Positions 49,221 to 58,795 are shown, numbered from the stretch's first letter. The stretch: 64,000 bases of DNA from Clostridium sp. JN-1 (GCF_003718715.1 NZ_CP033465.1:2294001-2358000); one strand, 5' to 3'. Numbers and translations are program-made. The notes: generated by a model from the letters alone, not told the origin.

Positions 49221-50129
49221 CTATAATTTAATATTATTTTCTCTTGCATAATAAAACAAATATTGTTGGGCAAATCCTGATAACTCACCAAACTTATTTA
49301 TTCCAAATTCCCTTATCCTTTTGAGTGAAACGTCAGGTGCTACATAAAAATACTGCATTGCTCTTTTAACCCAAACATCTACAGGAAACGAAAAATACTT
49401 TTGCATAGAAAATAACATTATACAATCTGCAACCTTTGGGCCAATTCCCATAAACTTTTGCAATTCATTATGGCATACATTATCACTTTGCCTACTTATC
49501 CAATTTAAATCGCAGTGTTCATCATAATCTTCATCTTTAAATGTTCCTTTAGTATATATTAAATCCACTGTATTCTTTATATACTTTGCTCTAAAACCTG
49601 CACTGCATTTCTCAAGTTCTTCCTCGGAAGCTTTACTTAAAGCTTCTATATCTGGAAACGAATAATATGTATTACCCTTATACTCTATTGGTTTGCCCCA
49701 CTTCTTACTTATATTTTCTATAACCTTTTTTATCATAGGTATCCTATTATTAGCTGATATTATAAAAGACACAACAATTTCAAATGGGTCTTGTTTTAAA
49801 AGTCTCATACCATATCCAAATTCAACAGACTTCTTAAGTATATCATCTTTTTTCAATATATCTTTAATCTCAGAATAATCTCTGTATAAGTCAAAGTAAT
49901 CAGCCCATATATCTCTGAAATCATCTTCATTGGTATTGTATATAATCACATCATTATCTTTTTTTTCAACTTCTATTACTCTTGCAAAAGCTATTCCTAT
50001 GTAGCTTCCACTTTTTTGTCTGTGCCATCTAAAGCACTGTCCACAGTCAAAAATATGATTTAATTCAAAATTTCTGACACCTTTTAAAATAATGCCATGT
50101 TCAAATCTTTCCACACGACTAAAATCCAT
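49221..50129 (-). CDS. ogg: 8-oxoguanine DNA glycosylase (Ogg family)
   Basis: 302 residues. Bifunctional HhH-GPD glycosylase removing 8-oxoG opposite C. N-terminal Ogg fold (FDCGQCFRWHR), HhH with catalytic Lys in GIGPKVADCIMLFSM and Asp in FPVDVWVKRAMQYFY. Closest in layout to the clostridial CloOgg type. GGAAG before ATG. Confidence 0.92.
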   Translation of the reverse strand: MDFSRVERFEHGIILKGVRNFELNHIFDCGQCFRWHRQKSGSYIGIAFARVIEVEKKDNDVIIYNTNEDDFRDIWADYFDLYRDYSEIKDILKKDDILKKSVEFGYGMRLLKQDPFEIVVSFIISANNRIPMIKKVIENISKKWGKPIEYKGNTYYSFPDIEALSKASEEELEKCSAGFRAKYIKNTVDLIYTKGTFKDEDYDEHCDLNWISRQSDNVCHNELQKFMGIGPKVADCIMLFSMQKYFSFPVDVWVKRAMQYFYVAPDVSLKRIREFGINKFGELSGFAQQYLFYYARENNIKL

Positions 50130-50151
50130 TAACTTACACTTCCAATCGATT

Positions 50152-50568
50152 TTACTTAACTATAAATTCTTTGTTTTTAGATATTATATCCTCCAATATT
50201 TCAGCAGCTGTTAAAATTATGCGGCTGCATCTAATCTCATCATTTCTATACTTACTTTTAAGTTCACTGCAAGTTTTAGTATTTAATTTTTCCTGAAATT
50301 TTTCAAAAAACTCTTTAGAAAGTTTTTTTATTCTATCACTTTCATGCGCTTTATCTTTTACAAAAAGTATTCCAAGAACTGCAAGTGACCCACTTATAGC
50401 ACCACAAACATCCTCTATGCCCATTCCTCCACCAAATGCAGCCATGGTCTTTAGGGTTTTCTTATCTAAGTTTAAATTATACATCTCATTTGAAGCATAT
50501 AAAATAGTTTCTGCACAATTTAGATTATACTTTTCCTGATAATATTTATTAATATAATCTTTTAACAT
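50152..50568 (-). CDS. C_GCAxxG_C_C family protein
   Basis: 138 residues with the cysteines that name the family: LNCAETIL, GIEDVCGAISGS, KTCSELK, RCSRII. Probably a redox or metal-binding protein; function unknown. AAGGGC precedes the ATG. Adjacent to ogg. Confidence 0.88.
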   Translation of the reverse strand: MLKDYINKYYQEKYNLNCAETILYASNEMYNLNLDKKTLKTMAAFGGGMGIEDVCGAISGSLAVLGILFVKDKAHESDRIKKLSKEFFEKFQEKLNTKTCSELKSKYRNDEIRCSRIILTAAEILEDIISKNKEFIVK

Positions 50569-50596
50569 ATATATCGCCCTTCCATATTTAAATTTT

Positions 50597-50779
50597 AGAG
50601 GACAGAGGACAATGAAGGAGGATTTTTCTCCGCTGTACTGCGAAAAATCTTTAATTAAATTTTTGATAACTTGTTTCGCTAAAGCGAAACATTGTTGACT
50701 TATATAATTTTAAAGATTCTTTTGCGTTAGCAAAAAATCAACCTTCTCTGTCCTATGTCCTCTGTCCTATGTCCTTTGT
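50597..50779. repeat. Heptamer-flanked palindromic repeat, copy 2
   Basis: 183 bases with the same left end (AGAGGACAGAGGACAATG) and a right end of about five TGTCCTN heptamers. It encloses three hairpins: GATTTTTC../GAAAAATC, TGTTTCGCT/AGCGAAACA and the TTTTGC-GTTA-GCAAAA core shared with copy 1. No coding capacity. Lies downstream of nfnB. Confidence 0.8.
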
Positions 50780-50798
50780 TTCCTGTTTTCTGTCTTCT

Positions 50799-50830
50799 AA
50801 AAAAGAGCTGTATAAATACAACTCTTTTTT
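50799..50830 (-). terminator. Terminator of nfnAB
   Basis: Stem AAAAAAGAGCTGTAT/ATACAACTCTTTTTT with a two-base loop, 8 bases past the nfnB stop. Confidence 0.9.
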
Positions 50831-50837
50831 ATTAATA

Positions 50838-52229
50838 TTATTTTTCACTTAAATATTTGTCAATAGCAGCTGCTGCTTTCTTTCCTGCTCCCATAGCAAG
50901 TATTACTGTAGCAGCTCCTGTTACAGCATCTCCACCTGCATATACACCTTTTTTAGTAGTAAGCCCTGTATCTTCCTCCGCTATTATGCACTTACGCTTG
51001 TTAACTTCTAATCCCTTTGTTGTTGAAGATATTAGTGGATTTGGTGATGTTCCAAGTGACATTATAACAGTATCAACATCTATCACAAATTCTGATCCTT
51101 CTATTGGAACTGGTCTTCTTCTTCCTGAAGCATCTGGTTCTCCAAGCTGCATCTTTATGCACTTCATACCCTTAACCCAGCCTTTTTCATCCCCTAAAAT
51201 TTCTACTGGATTAGTTAGAAGGTCAAATATTATTCCTTCTTCTTTAGCATGATGTACTTCTTCAGCTCTAGCTGGAAGTTCTTCTTCTGATCTTCTATAG
51301 ACTATATGAACTTCTGCTCCTAGTCTTAAAGCTGTCCTAGCTGAATCCATTGCAACATTTCCTCCACCTACTACTGCTACTTTAGTTCCGATTTTAATAG
51401 GTGTATCATAGTCATTTTTAAAAGCTTTCATCAAATTATTTCTAGTTAGAAATTCATTTGCAGAAAATACTCCATTTAAATTTTCTCCATTTATCCCCAT
51501 GAATTTTGGAAGTCCTGCTCCAGAACCTATAAATACAGCTTGAAATCCTTCTTCTTCTATTAATTGATCTATAGTAATAGTTTTACCTATTATTACATCA
51601 GTTTCTATCTTTACTCCCAATTTCTTAACATTTTCGACTTCATGTTTAACTACTTTATCCTTAGGAAGCCTAAACTCTGGAATTCCATAAACTAAAACTC
51701 CACCTGCTTCATGTAATGCTTCAAAAACGGTTACATTATAACCTAATTTTGCAAGATCTCCAGCACAAGTAAGTCCAGAAGGACCGCTTCCTATAACTGC
51801 AACTTTCTTACCATTACTTGGTTTTTTCTCTGATAAATCTATGTTATGTTCTCTTGACCAATCAGCTATAAATCTTTCAAGTTTTCCTATAGCTACAGGC
51901 TCACCCTTTATTCCAAGTACACATTTTCCTTCACATTGACTTTCTTGTGGACATACCCTTCCACATACTGCTGGCAGTGCACTTGACTTAGCTATTATTT
52001 TAGCTGCTTCTTCAAAATTTCTTTCCTTAACCTTAGATATGAATTGAGGTATACTTATAGTTACAGGACATTTTGTAACACACATAGGCTTCTTACAACT
52101 TAAACATCTATTAGCTTCTTTAACAGCTTCCTCTTCATTATATCCTAAACAAACTTCTTCAAAATTATGAGCTCTTACACTTGGTTCTTGTTCCTTTATA
52201 GGTGTTCTAACCATTCTATCATTACCCAT
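50838..52229 (-). CDS. nfnB: NfnB, large subunit of the bifurcating ferredoxin:NADP+ oxidoreductase
   Basis: 463 residues. N-terminal two [4Fe-4S] Cys sets (CLSCKKPMCVTKCPV, CGRVCPQESQCEGKC) then FAD and NAD(P) Rossmann folds (VAVIGSGPSGLTCAGDLA, VAVVGGGNVAMDSARTALRLGA). Resembles glutamate synthase small subunit; adjacent NfnA favours Nfn. It bifurcates electrons: 2 NADPH + NAD+ with ferredoxin, reversibly. Starts 1 base after the nfnA stop. Confidence 0.9.
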   Translation of the reverse strand: MGNDRMVRTPIKEQEPSVRAHNFEEVCLGYNEEEAVKEANRCLSCKKPMCVTKCPVTISIPQFISKVKERNFEEAAKIIAKSSALPAVCGRVCPQESQCEGKCVLGIKGEPVAIGKLERFIADWSREHNIDLSEKKPSNGKKVAVIGSGPSGLTCAGDLAKLGYNVTVFEALHEAGGVLVYGIPEFRLPKDKVVKHEVENVKKLGVKIETDVIIGKTITIDQLIEEEGFQAVFIGSGAGLPKFMGINGENLNGVFSANEFLTRNNLMKAFKNDYDTPIKIGTKVAVVGGGNVAMDSARTALRLGAEVHIVYRRSEEELPARAEEVHHAKEEGIIFDLLTNPVEILGDEKGWVKGMKCIKMQLGEPDASGRRRPVPIEGSEFVIDVDTVIMSLGTSPNPLISSTTKGLEVNKRKCIIAEEDTGLTTKKGVYAGGDAVTGAATVILAMGAGKKAAAAIDKYLSEK

Positions 52230-52230
52230 A

Positions 52231-53121
52231 TTATTTTTCTCCCTCCAATCCTACATGACATTTATGACCTTCTTGCTTTTCCTGAAGGTCTAATGCAGCC
52301 TTTCCTTCTTGAGTCTTATACATTGCTTGTCTTCTCATGGCTTCATCAAAGTTAACTAGATGTCCATCAAATTCAGGACCATCTACACAAGCAAATTTGG
52401 TTTCATTTCCAACTGTTACCCTGCAAGCACCGCACATTCCTGTTCCATCTACCATTATAGGATTTAAACTAACCACTGTCTTTATACCATACTCTTTTGT
52501 GAGCTTTGCTATAAATTTCATCATTATCATAGGTCCTATAGCTACAACATAGTCATATTTTTTACATTGTTTATCTATAAGATCTTTTAATAAATCTGTT
52601 ACAAATCCCTTATATCCATAACTTCCATCATCAGTTGCCACATATAAATTACCTGCAGCAGCTTTCATTTCATCTTCTAGAAGTAAATAATTTTTAGATT
52701 TACATCCTACAATTACATCTGCATTAATTCCATGTTTATGTAACCATTTAACTTGTGGATATACTGGTGCTGCTCCAACACCGCCAGCTACAAAGACTAT
52801 GTTTTTACTTTTTACTTCTTCTATATTATCAGTTACCAAATCAGAAGGTTGACCCAGCGGACCGACAAAATCTCTAAATTCTTCTCCGACTTCATAATCA
52901 GCCATTCTTTGTGTAGAACCACCTATTGTCTGAAATACTATAGTTACAGTTTTCTTTTCAGGATCAGAATCACAAATAGTAAGAGGGATTCTCTCTCCTT
53001 TGTCATCCATTCTAACTATAACAAATTGACCTGGTAAACATGCTTTTGCAACTCTAGGCGCTTCTATATCCATTAAAAATATATTAGGTGCCAAAGCTCT
53101 TTTATTTAAAATTTTATACAC
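52231..53121 (-). CDS. nfnA: NfnA, FAD/[2Fe-2S] subunit of the bifurcating oxidoreductase
   Basis: 296 residues, GTG start (GGAGGGG upstream). Ferredoxin-reductase fold: PGQFVIVRMDDKGERIPLTI (FAD), FVAGGVGAAPVYPQVKWL (NAD), and C-terminal cluster loop GTGMCGACRVTVGNETKFAC. Partners NfnB. Position after hbd recalls the C. kluyveri arrangement. The 53122-53289 gap holds the hbd terminator. Confidence 0.9.
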   Translation of the reverse strand: MYKILNKRALAPNIFLMDIEAPRVAKACLPGQFVIVRMDDKGERIPLTICDSDPEKKTVTIVFQTIGGSTQRMADYEVGEEFRDFVGPLGQPSDLVTDNIEEVKSKNIVFVAGGVGAAPVYPQVKWLHKHGINADVIVGCKSKNYLLLEDEMKAAAGNLYVATDDGSYGYKGFVTDLLKDLIDKQCKKYDYVVAIGPMIMMKFIAKLTKEYGIKTVVSLNPIMVDGTGMCGACRVTVGNETKFACVDGPEFDGHLVNFDEAMRRQAMYKTQEGKAALDLQEKQEGHKCHVGLEGEK

Positions 53122-53231
53122 TTTTACCCCTCCATATAATCATAATATATATAATATAATAACCTTTACCTTTTTATATTATAACACAATAAACATCAAA
53201 ACTTTATTAAAATTTCTACAATTTGTAATAC

Positions 53232-53273
53232 AAAAATAGCCTCCGAAATAAGTTGTATTTCAGCGGCTATTTT
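53232..53273 (-). terminator. Terminator of the butyryl-CoA operon
   Basis: Stem AAAATAGCC..CGAAATA / TATTTCAG..GGCTATTTT with TTTTTG on the minus strand, 17 bases past the hbd stop. Confidence 0.85.
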
Positions 53274-53289
53274 AGTTATTTATCTTGTA

Positions 53290-54138
53290 TTATTTTGAAT
53301 AATCATAGAATCCTTTTTTAGTCTTTCTTCCAAGCCATCCAGCTCTTACATATTTTCTTAATAATGGATGAGTCCTATACTTAGAATCACCTGTCTCTTT
53401 ATATAATACATCCATTACAGCAAGACAAATATCTAATCCTATAAGATCTGCTAATTCTAATGGTCCCATTGGATGATTTGCGCCAAGTCTCATAGCTTTA
53501 TCTATGTCTTCTTTAGATGCTATTCCTTCAGCCATTAATCCAACAGCTTCGTTGATCATTGGAACTAATATTTTGTTTACAACAAATCCTGGAGCTTCTT
53601 TAACTTCTACAGGGTCTTTTCCAATCTCTGTAGCTATTTGCTTAACAGTATCTAAAGTTTCTTGAGAAGTAGCTATTCCTTTTATTACTTCTACAAGTTT
53701 CATAACAGGAGCTGGGTTAAAGAAGTGCATTCCAATAACCTTATCTGGTCTCTTAGTAGCAGAAGCAACTTCTGTTATTGAAAGAGAAGATGTATTGGAA
53801 GCAAGAATTGTTTCTGGCTTACAAACTTTATCTAACTCTGAGAATATTTCTTTCTTTATTTTCATATTTTCTACTGCTGCTTCAACAACTAGATCGCAAT
53901 CAGCTGCCATGTTAAGGTCAACTGTTCCTTTTATTCTAGCAATTATAGCATCAGCATTTTCTTGTGACATTTTACCCTTTTTAACTGATCTTGAAAGATT
54001 TTTCTTTATTGTTGAAATTCCTCTTTCTACAAATTCATCCTTTATATCTCTTACTACTACTTCACATCCCTTTGATGCAAAAGCTTGAACAATTCCTGAG
54101 CCCATAGTTCCTGCACCAAGTACACATACTTTTTTCAT
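53290..54138 (-). CDS. hbd: 3-hydroxybutyryl-CoA dehydrogenase
   Basis: 282 residues from the ATG at 54138 (GAGGGG upstream). NAD(P)H-dependent reduction of acetoacetyl-CoA to 3-hydroxybutyryl-CoA. Rossmann [17 protein letters not shown], catalytic His in [16 protein letters not shown] with the supporting Glu, and [11 protein letters not shown]. Last gene of the crt-bcd-etfBA-hbd operon. Confidence 0.98.
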   Translation of the reverse strand: MKKVCVLGAGTMGSGIVQAFASKGCEVVVRDIKDEFVERGISTIKKNLSRSVKKGKMSQENADAIIARIKGTVDLNMAADCDLVVEAAVENMKIKKEIFSELDKVCKPETILASNTSSLSITEVASATKRPDKVIGMHFFNPAPVMKLVEVIKGIATSQETLDTVKQIATEIGKDPVEVKEAPGFVVNKILVPMINEAVGLMAEGIASKEDIDKAMRLGANHPMGPLELADLIGLDICLAVMDVLYKETGDSKYRTHPLLRKYVRAGWLGRKTKKGFYDYSK

Positions 54139-54180
54139 ATTTTTATCCCCTCTCAATTAAAATAATCAGAATAAAGTCAA

Positions 54181-55182
54181 TTAATTCATAGCTTTTATCT
54201 GAGCTATCATTTCAGGTATTACTTTAGTGTAATCACCAACTATAGCAAGATCTGCTGCCTGCATTATTGCAGCTGAATCATCTTTGTTTATAGCAATTAT
54301 GAAATCACTATCTTGCATTCCTGCTAAATGCTGTATTGCACCTGATATTCCACAAGCTATATATAAATTAGGTCTTACAGTTTTACCTGTTTGTCCTACT
54401 TGATATGCTTTATCTATCCAGCCGTTATCTACAGCTGCACGTGAAGCGGATATTGTTCCGCCTAATAAGTCTGCAAGTTCTTTTAGCATATTGAAGCCTT
54501 CTGGACTGCCAAGTCCTCTTCCTCCTGATACAAGAACTTTAGCATCTCCTATATCTGCTATATTCTTAGCTGATTTTACTACTTCCTGTATCTTTGTTCT
54601 TATGTCATCTTCTTTTACATCGATATTTACTTTTTCTATATTTCCTTTTCTGCTGCTGTCTTTTTCTAATTTTTCAAATACTCCAGGTCTTACTGTTGAC
54701 ATCTGCGGTCTGTGATCGGTACATGCTATTGTAGCCATCAAGTTTCCACCGAATGCTGGTCTTGTCATAAGTAAGTTCTTGCCTTCTTCATCTATGTCAA
54801 GTCCTGTACAATCTGCTGTAAGTCCTGTTGAAAGTCTTGCAGATACTCTAGGTCCAAGATCTCTTCCTATAAATGTTGCACCAACTAAAAGTATTTCTGG
54901 TTTTCTAGTTGTAACAAGTTCATTTATTACATTTGCATATGCATCAGTTGTATAATTTTTTAAGTTTGGATTATCTACACATATAACTTTATCTGCTCCA
55001 TAAGCTGCTAATTCTTTTGCAAGATTATCTACATTGCTTCCAAGAAGCAGAGCTGTTACTTCTTCGCCTAATTTATTTGCCAATTCTTTTCCTTTTCCGA
55101 CTAACTCTAGGGCTACTTTCTGAAGTTTTCCGTCTCTTTGTTCAGCAAATACCCATACACCTTTATAATCTGCTATACTCAT
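54181..55182 (-). CDS. etfA: Electron transfer flavoprotein alpha subunit
   Basis: 333 residues. FAD-binding C-terminal domain: [62 protein letters not shown]. With EtfB and Bcd it forms the flavin-bifurcating complex reducing crotonyl-CoA and ferredoxin with NADH. GGAGG before the start. Confidence 0.98.
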   Translation of the reverse strand: MSIADYKGVWVFAEQRDGKLQKVALELVGKGKELANKLGEEVTALLLGSNVDNLAKELAAYGADKVICVDNPNLKNYTTDAYANVINELVTTRKPEILLVGATFIGRDLGPRVSARLSTGLTADCTGLDIDEEGKNLLMTRPAFGGNLMATIACTDHRPQMSTVRPGVFEKLEKDSSRKGNIEKVNIDVKEDDIRTKIQEVVKSAKNIADIGDAKVLVSGGRGLGSPEGFNMLKELADLLGGTISASRAAVDNGWIDKAYQVGQTGKTVRPNLYIACGISGAIQHLAGMQDSDFIIAINKDDSAAIMQAADLAIVGDYTKVIPEMIAQIKAMN

Positions 55183-55203
55183 GTTTAAATCCCTCCTATA
55201 AAT

Positions 55204-55983
55204 TTAGATGAAATGTTTCTCTTTTAGTTTTGCAACTCCGTATGCTGCTGCTTCTTTATATGGCTTATCTATAAGTTCGCCCTTTCCTTTTGCTGCTTTT
55301 GGCCATGATTTTTTAACTTTTGTTGGTGAACCTTTAAGTCCAAGAAGGGATTTATCTACATCTATGTCATCTGCTGTCCACAATTTTACTTCCTTCTTGT
55401 AAGCTTCAAATATTTTTGGCATGTACATATATCTTGGCTCATTCAATTCTTTTATTGCAGTTAAAAGAACTGGTGTCTTTACTTTTACTACTTCATATCC
55501 ATCTTCAAGAGATTTCCTTACAGTAAGTTCATTTCCGCTTATCTTTACATCTTCTACATATGTTACCTGCGGTATTCCAAGGTGTTCTGCTATTTCTGGT
55601 CCTACTTGTGCAGTATCTCCATCTATAGCCTGTCTTCCGGCAAATATTATATCATAATCTAATTTTCTAAGTGCTCCTGCAAGTGCATTTGATGTAGCTA
55701 GTGTATCTGCTCCTGCAAATGCTCTATCAGAAATTAATATTGCTTCATCAGCACCCATTGCGAGAGCTTCCCTTAAAGCCTTATCGGCCTGTGGAGGTCC
55801 CATGCTGATTACTGTAACTTTTGCTCCTTCACTTTCCTTTAATTGAAGTGCTCCTTCAAGTGCATTTTTGTCATCTGGGTTTATTATTGATGGAACTCCC
55901 TCTCTTATAAGTGTTCCAGTCTTTGGATCTATTTTAACTTCGTTAGTATCAGGTACTTGTTTTAAGCAAACTACTATATTCAT
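55204..55983 (-). CDS. etfB: Electron transfer flavoprotein beta subunit
   Basis: 259 residues: VVCLKQVPDTNEVKIDP, DKNALEGALQLKESEGAKV, AGRQAIDGDTAQVGPEIAEHLG, and VKTPVLLTAIKELNEPRYM. The bifurcating FAD sits in this subunit, with its NADH-oxidising role. It lies 21 bases upstream of etfA. Confidence 0.98.
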   Translation of the reverse strand: MNIVVCLKQVPDTNEVKIDPKTGTLIREGVPSIINPDDKNALEGALQLKESEGAKVTVISMGPPQADKALREALAMGADEAILISDRAFAGADTLATSNALAGALRKLDYDIIFAGRQAIDGDTAQVGPEIAEHLGIPQVTYVEDVKISGNELTVRKSLEDGYEVVKVKTPVLLTAIKELNEPRYMYMPKIFEAYKKEVKLWTADDIDVDKSLLGLKGSPTKVKKSWPKAAKGKGELIDKPYKEAAAYGVAKLKEKHFI

Positions 55984-55996
55984 ATGTTTAACCCTC

Positions 55997-57139
55997 CTAT
56001 TTCCTTAACAAATTGCTTGCAATAACCATCTTTTGAACTTCTGATGTTCCTTCATATATTTCAGTTATCTTTGCATCTCTCATCATTCTCTCAAGTGGGT
56101 AATCCTTTGTATATCCATATCCGCCTAAGATCTGAACTGCTTTAGTTGTAACAAACATTGCAGTTTCTGCTGCAAACAATTTTGCTTCTGCTGCATCCAT
56201 TGTGAACGGCATTCCTTCTTGTTTCTTCCAAGCTGCTTTGTATACAAGATATTTTGCTGCTTCTACTTTAGTTTTCATTTCAGCTACATACCATTGTAAT
56301 CCCTGGAATGCTGAAAGTGGTTTTCCAAATTGTTTTCTTTCTTTCATGTAGTTTATAGCATACTCAAGTGCTCCTTCTGCTATTCCAAGAGCTTGTGCTC
56401 CTATTCCTATTCTGCCTCCGTCAAGTGTCATCATTGCAACTTTGAAACCTTTTCCTTCTTTTCCAAGAAGATTTGCTGCAGGTATTCTTAAATCTTCATA
56501 TATAAGTTCTGTTGTTGAAGATCCTCTTATACCCATCTTATCTTCTACTTTTCCTATTGTAAATCCGGGCATTCCTCTCTCAATTATAAATGCTGATATA
56601 CCTTTTGTTCCCCTGCTCTTATCTGTCATAGCAAAAGTTACAAAAGTATCTGCATATCCACCATTTGTAATGAATATCTTGGAACCATTTAATACATAAT
56701 AATCTCCGTCTTTTTTTGCTGTAGTCTGCTGTGCTGCAGAATCTGTTCCTGCATTTGGTTCAGTTAGAGCAAATGCTCCTATCTTCTTTCCGCTGAATAA
56801 ATCTGGAAGATATCTTTTCTTTTGATCTTCTGTACCAAAGTTGTATATTGGCCATGAGCACAGTGATGTATGTGCTGAAAAAGCAGTTGAAGTAGTTGTA
56901 CAAGCTTTTGCAAGTTCTTCTACTACCATTATATAGCTTAAATAATCAGCACCAGCTCCGCCTAATTCCTTAGGATACGGCATACCCATCATGTTATACT
57001 TAGCCATTTTCTTCATTGTTTCTATTGGGTATCTTTCTGTTGCATCGACTTCTTTAGCTAAAGGCTCTACCTCATTTTTTACAAATTCAGCTGCCATTTG
57101 TTTTACTAATTCTTGTTCCTTTGTCAAACCAAAATTCAT
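55997..57139 (-). CDS. bcd: Butyryl-CoA dehydrogenase
   Basis: 380 residues, acyl-CoA dehydrogenase family. FAD contacts in FALTEPNAGTDSAAQQT and KIFITNGGYADTFV; catalytic base Glu near 363 in IYEGTSEVQK; GRIGIGAQALGIAEGAL. Reduces crotonyl-CoA to butyryl-CoA with EtfAB. Second gene of the operon, 12 bases after crt. Confidence 0.98.
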   Translation of the reverse strand: MNFGLTKEQELVKQMAAEFVKNEVEPLAKEVDATERYPIETMKKMAKYNMMGMPYPKELGGAGADYLSYIMVVEELAKACTTTSTAFSAHTSLCSWPIYNFGTEDQKKRYLPDLFSGKKIGAFALTEPNAGTDSAAQQTTAKKDGDYYVLNGSKIFITNGGYADTFVTFAMTDKSRGTKGISAFIIERGMPGFTIGKVEDKMGIRGSSTTELIYEDLRIPAANLLGKEGKGFKVAMMTLDGGRIGIGAQALGIAEGALEYAINYMKERKQFGKPLSAFQGLQWYVAEMKTKVEAAKYLVYKAAWKKQEGMPFTMDAAEAKLFAAETAMFVTTKAVQILGGYGYTKDYPLERMMRDAKITEIYEGTSEVQKMVIASNLLRK

Positions 57140-57151
57140 TACATTAACCTC

Positions 57152-57931
57152 CTATCTATTCTTAAAACATTTGTCTCTCTTCTCAACAAATGCAGTCATA
57201 CCTTCTTTTTGATCTTCTGTTGCAAAACACAGTCCAAAAACTGCTGTTTCGTATGAAAGACCTGTATCTATATCGCATTGTATTCCTTTATTTATTGCAG
57301 CTTTACACATTTTAACTGCTATAGGTGCATTTGCTGCTATAGTATTTGCAAGATCCTTTGCTTCTTTCATCAAATTCTCTGGTTCTACTACTTTGTTTAC
57401 AAGACCTACTCTATATGCTTCATTTGCATCAATGATTTTAGCAGTGTATATAAGTTCTTTTGCCATTCCTGGTCCAATTGTTCTTGCAAGTCTCTGTGTT
57501 CCGCCGCATCCTGGTGTGATTCCAAGACCTGCCTCTGGCTGTCCGAATTTAGCCTTAGTTGAAGCTATTCTTATATCACAAGCAAGTGATAGTTCACAGC
57601 CGCCTCCAAGTGCAAAACCGTTTACTGCAGCTATTACTGGTTTTTCAAGATTTTCTAATTTTCTGAAAGCTTCGTTTCCAGTCATTCCGAACTCTCTTCC
57701 GCCTTCAGTATTCATATCTTTCATTTGAGTTATGTCAGCGCCTGCAACAAAAGCTCTGCCTGCACCTGTAACTATTACAGCAAGTATTTCGCTGTCTTTA
57801 GCAATTTCATCAACAACAGCACTGATATCTACAAAAGTCTCCGTATTTAAAGCATTTAGTGCCTTAGGTCTGTTAATAGTAACTATAGCTATTTTTCCAT
57901 CCTTTTCAAAGGTAAGATTTTTAAACTCCAT
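57152..57931 (-). CDS. crt: Crotonase (3-hydroxybutyryl-CoA dehydratase)
   Basis: 259 residues. Enoyl-CoA hydratase fold with oxyanion-hole loops AFVAGADITQM and NGFALGGGCEL and the paired catalytic glutamates Glu113 and Glu133 (GCELSLAC, GQPEAGLG). Dehydrates 3-hydroxybutyryl-CoA to crotonyl-CoA. First gene of the operon, controlled by two Rex-like operators. Confidence 0.98.
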   Translation of the reverse strand: MEFKNLTFEKDGKIAIVTINRPKALNALNTETFVDISAVVDEIAKDSEILAVIVTGAGRAFVAGADITQMKDMNTEGGREFGMTGNEAFRKLENLEKPVIAAVNGFALGGGCELSLACDIRIASTKAKFGQPEAGLGITPGCGGTQRLARTIGPGMAKELIYTAKIIDANEAYRVGLVNKVVEPENLMKEAKDLANTIAANAPIAVKMCKAAINKGIQCDIDTGLSYETAVFGLCFATEDQKEGMTAFVEKRDKCFKNR

Positions 57932-57964
57932 TACTTGATCCTCCTCATTAATGAAATATTTATT

Positions 57965-57982
57965 TATTGTTATATAATTAAC
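57965..57982. promoter_or_regulatory. Rex operator 1 upstream of crt
   Basis: TTGTTATATAATTAACAC against consensus TTGTTAANNNNTTAACAA: 12 of 14 fixed positions match. About 34 bases before the crt start. Confidence 0.85.
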
Positions 57983-57986
57983 ACAT

Positions 57987-58004
57987 TTTTGTTAATAATA
58001 TAAC
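57987..58004. promoter_or_regulatory. Rex operator 2 upstream of crt
   Basis: TTGTTAATAATATAACAA matches 13 of 14 fixed positions. It starts 22 bases from operator 1, one or two helical turns, so two Rex dimers could sit side by side. Confidence 0.88.
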
Positions 58005-58014
58005 AATAAATATA

Positions 58015-58048
58015 AAAAAAATAATTGAAGCCCGCAAGCTCAATTATT
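58015..58048 (-). terminator. Terminator of rex
   Basis: Stem AATAATTGAAGC/GCTCAATTATT around CCGCAA, T-run on the minus strand. It separates rex from the crt promoter region. Confidence 0.85.
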
Positions 58049-58120
58049 ATTATAAACCCTAAAGCAATAGATTTCAATATAAAATCATCATATATTTATA
58101 ATTTTTACCTTTCGGCTATC

Positions 58121-58200
58121 AACTATTTTCTGTCATTTAATAAACAACTTAACGTAAGTTAACTATTCTTTGTCATTTAATAAACAACTTAACGTAAGTA
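58121..58200. repeat. 40-base tandem duplication at the 3' end of rex
   Basis: Units at 58121-58160 and 58161-58200 differ at about three positions. The right unit encodes the last residues of Rex (LTLSCLLNDKE); the left lies beyond the stop and would encode LTLSCLLNDRK in a shifted context. Confidence 0.9.
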
Positions 58201-58795
58201 AACTATCACTTAAATGAACATTTCCGATTTTTACATCATCAGGAATAACTAAATCTACAGGAGCAAAGTTCCAAATTCCCTTAACGCCATTTTTAACTAA
58301 AATATCACATACTTTTTGTGCATTATTTCTAGGCACACATATTACACCAATATCTATATGGTTTTCTTGTAAATATCCTGGTAAACAATCTATATCCTTT
58401 ATACTTATATCTCTTATCTTTAATCCAACCAATTTAGGATTGATATCAAATAGTGATTCAAGAGTAAATCCAAGTTTTTCAAACCTCGTATAGTTTGCTA
58501 TGGCCTGCCCTATGTTTCCTGCTCCTACTATTACTGTTTTGTAAATTTTAGTAAGCCCCAAAATATTTCTTATTTGATTATACAGCTCACTAACGTTATA
58601 ACCATAACCCTGCTGGCCAAAATCTCCAAAACAATTCAAATCTTGTCTGATCTGGGACGCTGTAAAACCTATCTTTTCACTTAATTCTTTTGAAGAAATT
58701 CTATCGACATCATTTTTTAGTAATTCCCCAAGATACCTATGATACTTAGGCAATCTTTTTATAACAGCCATTGATATATTTTTTTTCTTCTCCAT
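58163..58795 (-). CDS. rex: Redox-sensing transcriptional repressor Rex
   Basis: 210 residues, usual length. Winged HTH (RISSKELSEKIGFTASQIRQDLNCFGDFGQQGYGY) then NADH-binding Rossmann fold (VIVGAGNIGQAIANY at 89-103, SLFDINPKLVG). High NADH releases it from DNA. It is upstream of and same strand as the crt operon; its own terminator intervenes. Its 3' end is tandemly duplicated. Confidence 0.98.
   Translation of the reverse strand: MEKKKNISMAVIKRLPKYHRYLGELLKNDVDRISSKELSEKIGFTASQIRQDLNCFGDFGQQGYGYNVSELYNQIRNILGLTKIYKTVIVGAGNIGQAIANYTRFEKLGFTLESLFDINPKLVGLKIRDISIKDIDCLPGYLQENHIDIGVICVPRNNAQKVCDILVKNGVKGIWNFAPVDLVIPDDVKIGNVHLSDSLLTLSCLLNDKE

Noticed and set aside
50597-50779. Heptamer array considered as a CRISPR
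   Set aside because: Repeats are 7 bases and contiguous, with no spacers and no cas genes.
50838-52229. Glutamate synthase small subunit (gltD) as the call
   Set aside because: Sequence is similar, but there is no large subunit and the coupled upstream gene is an NfnA-like FAD/[2Fe-2S] protein.
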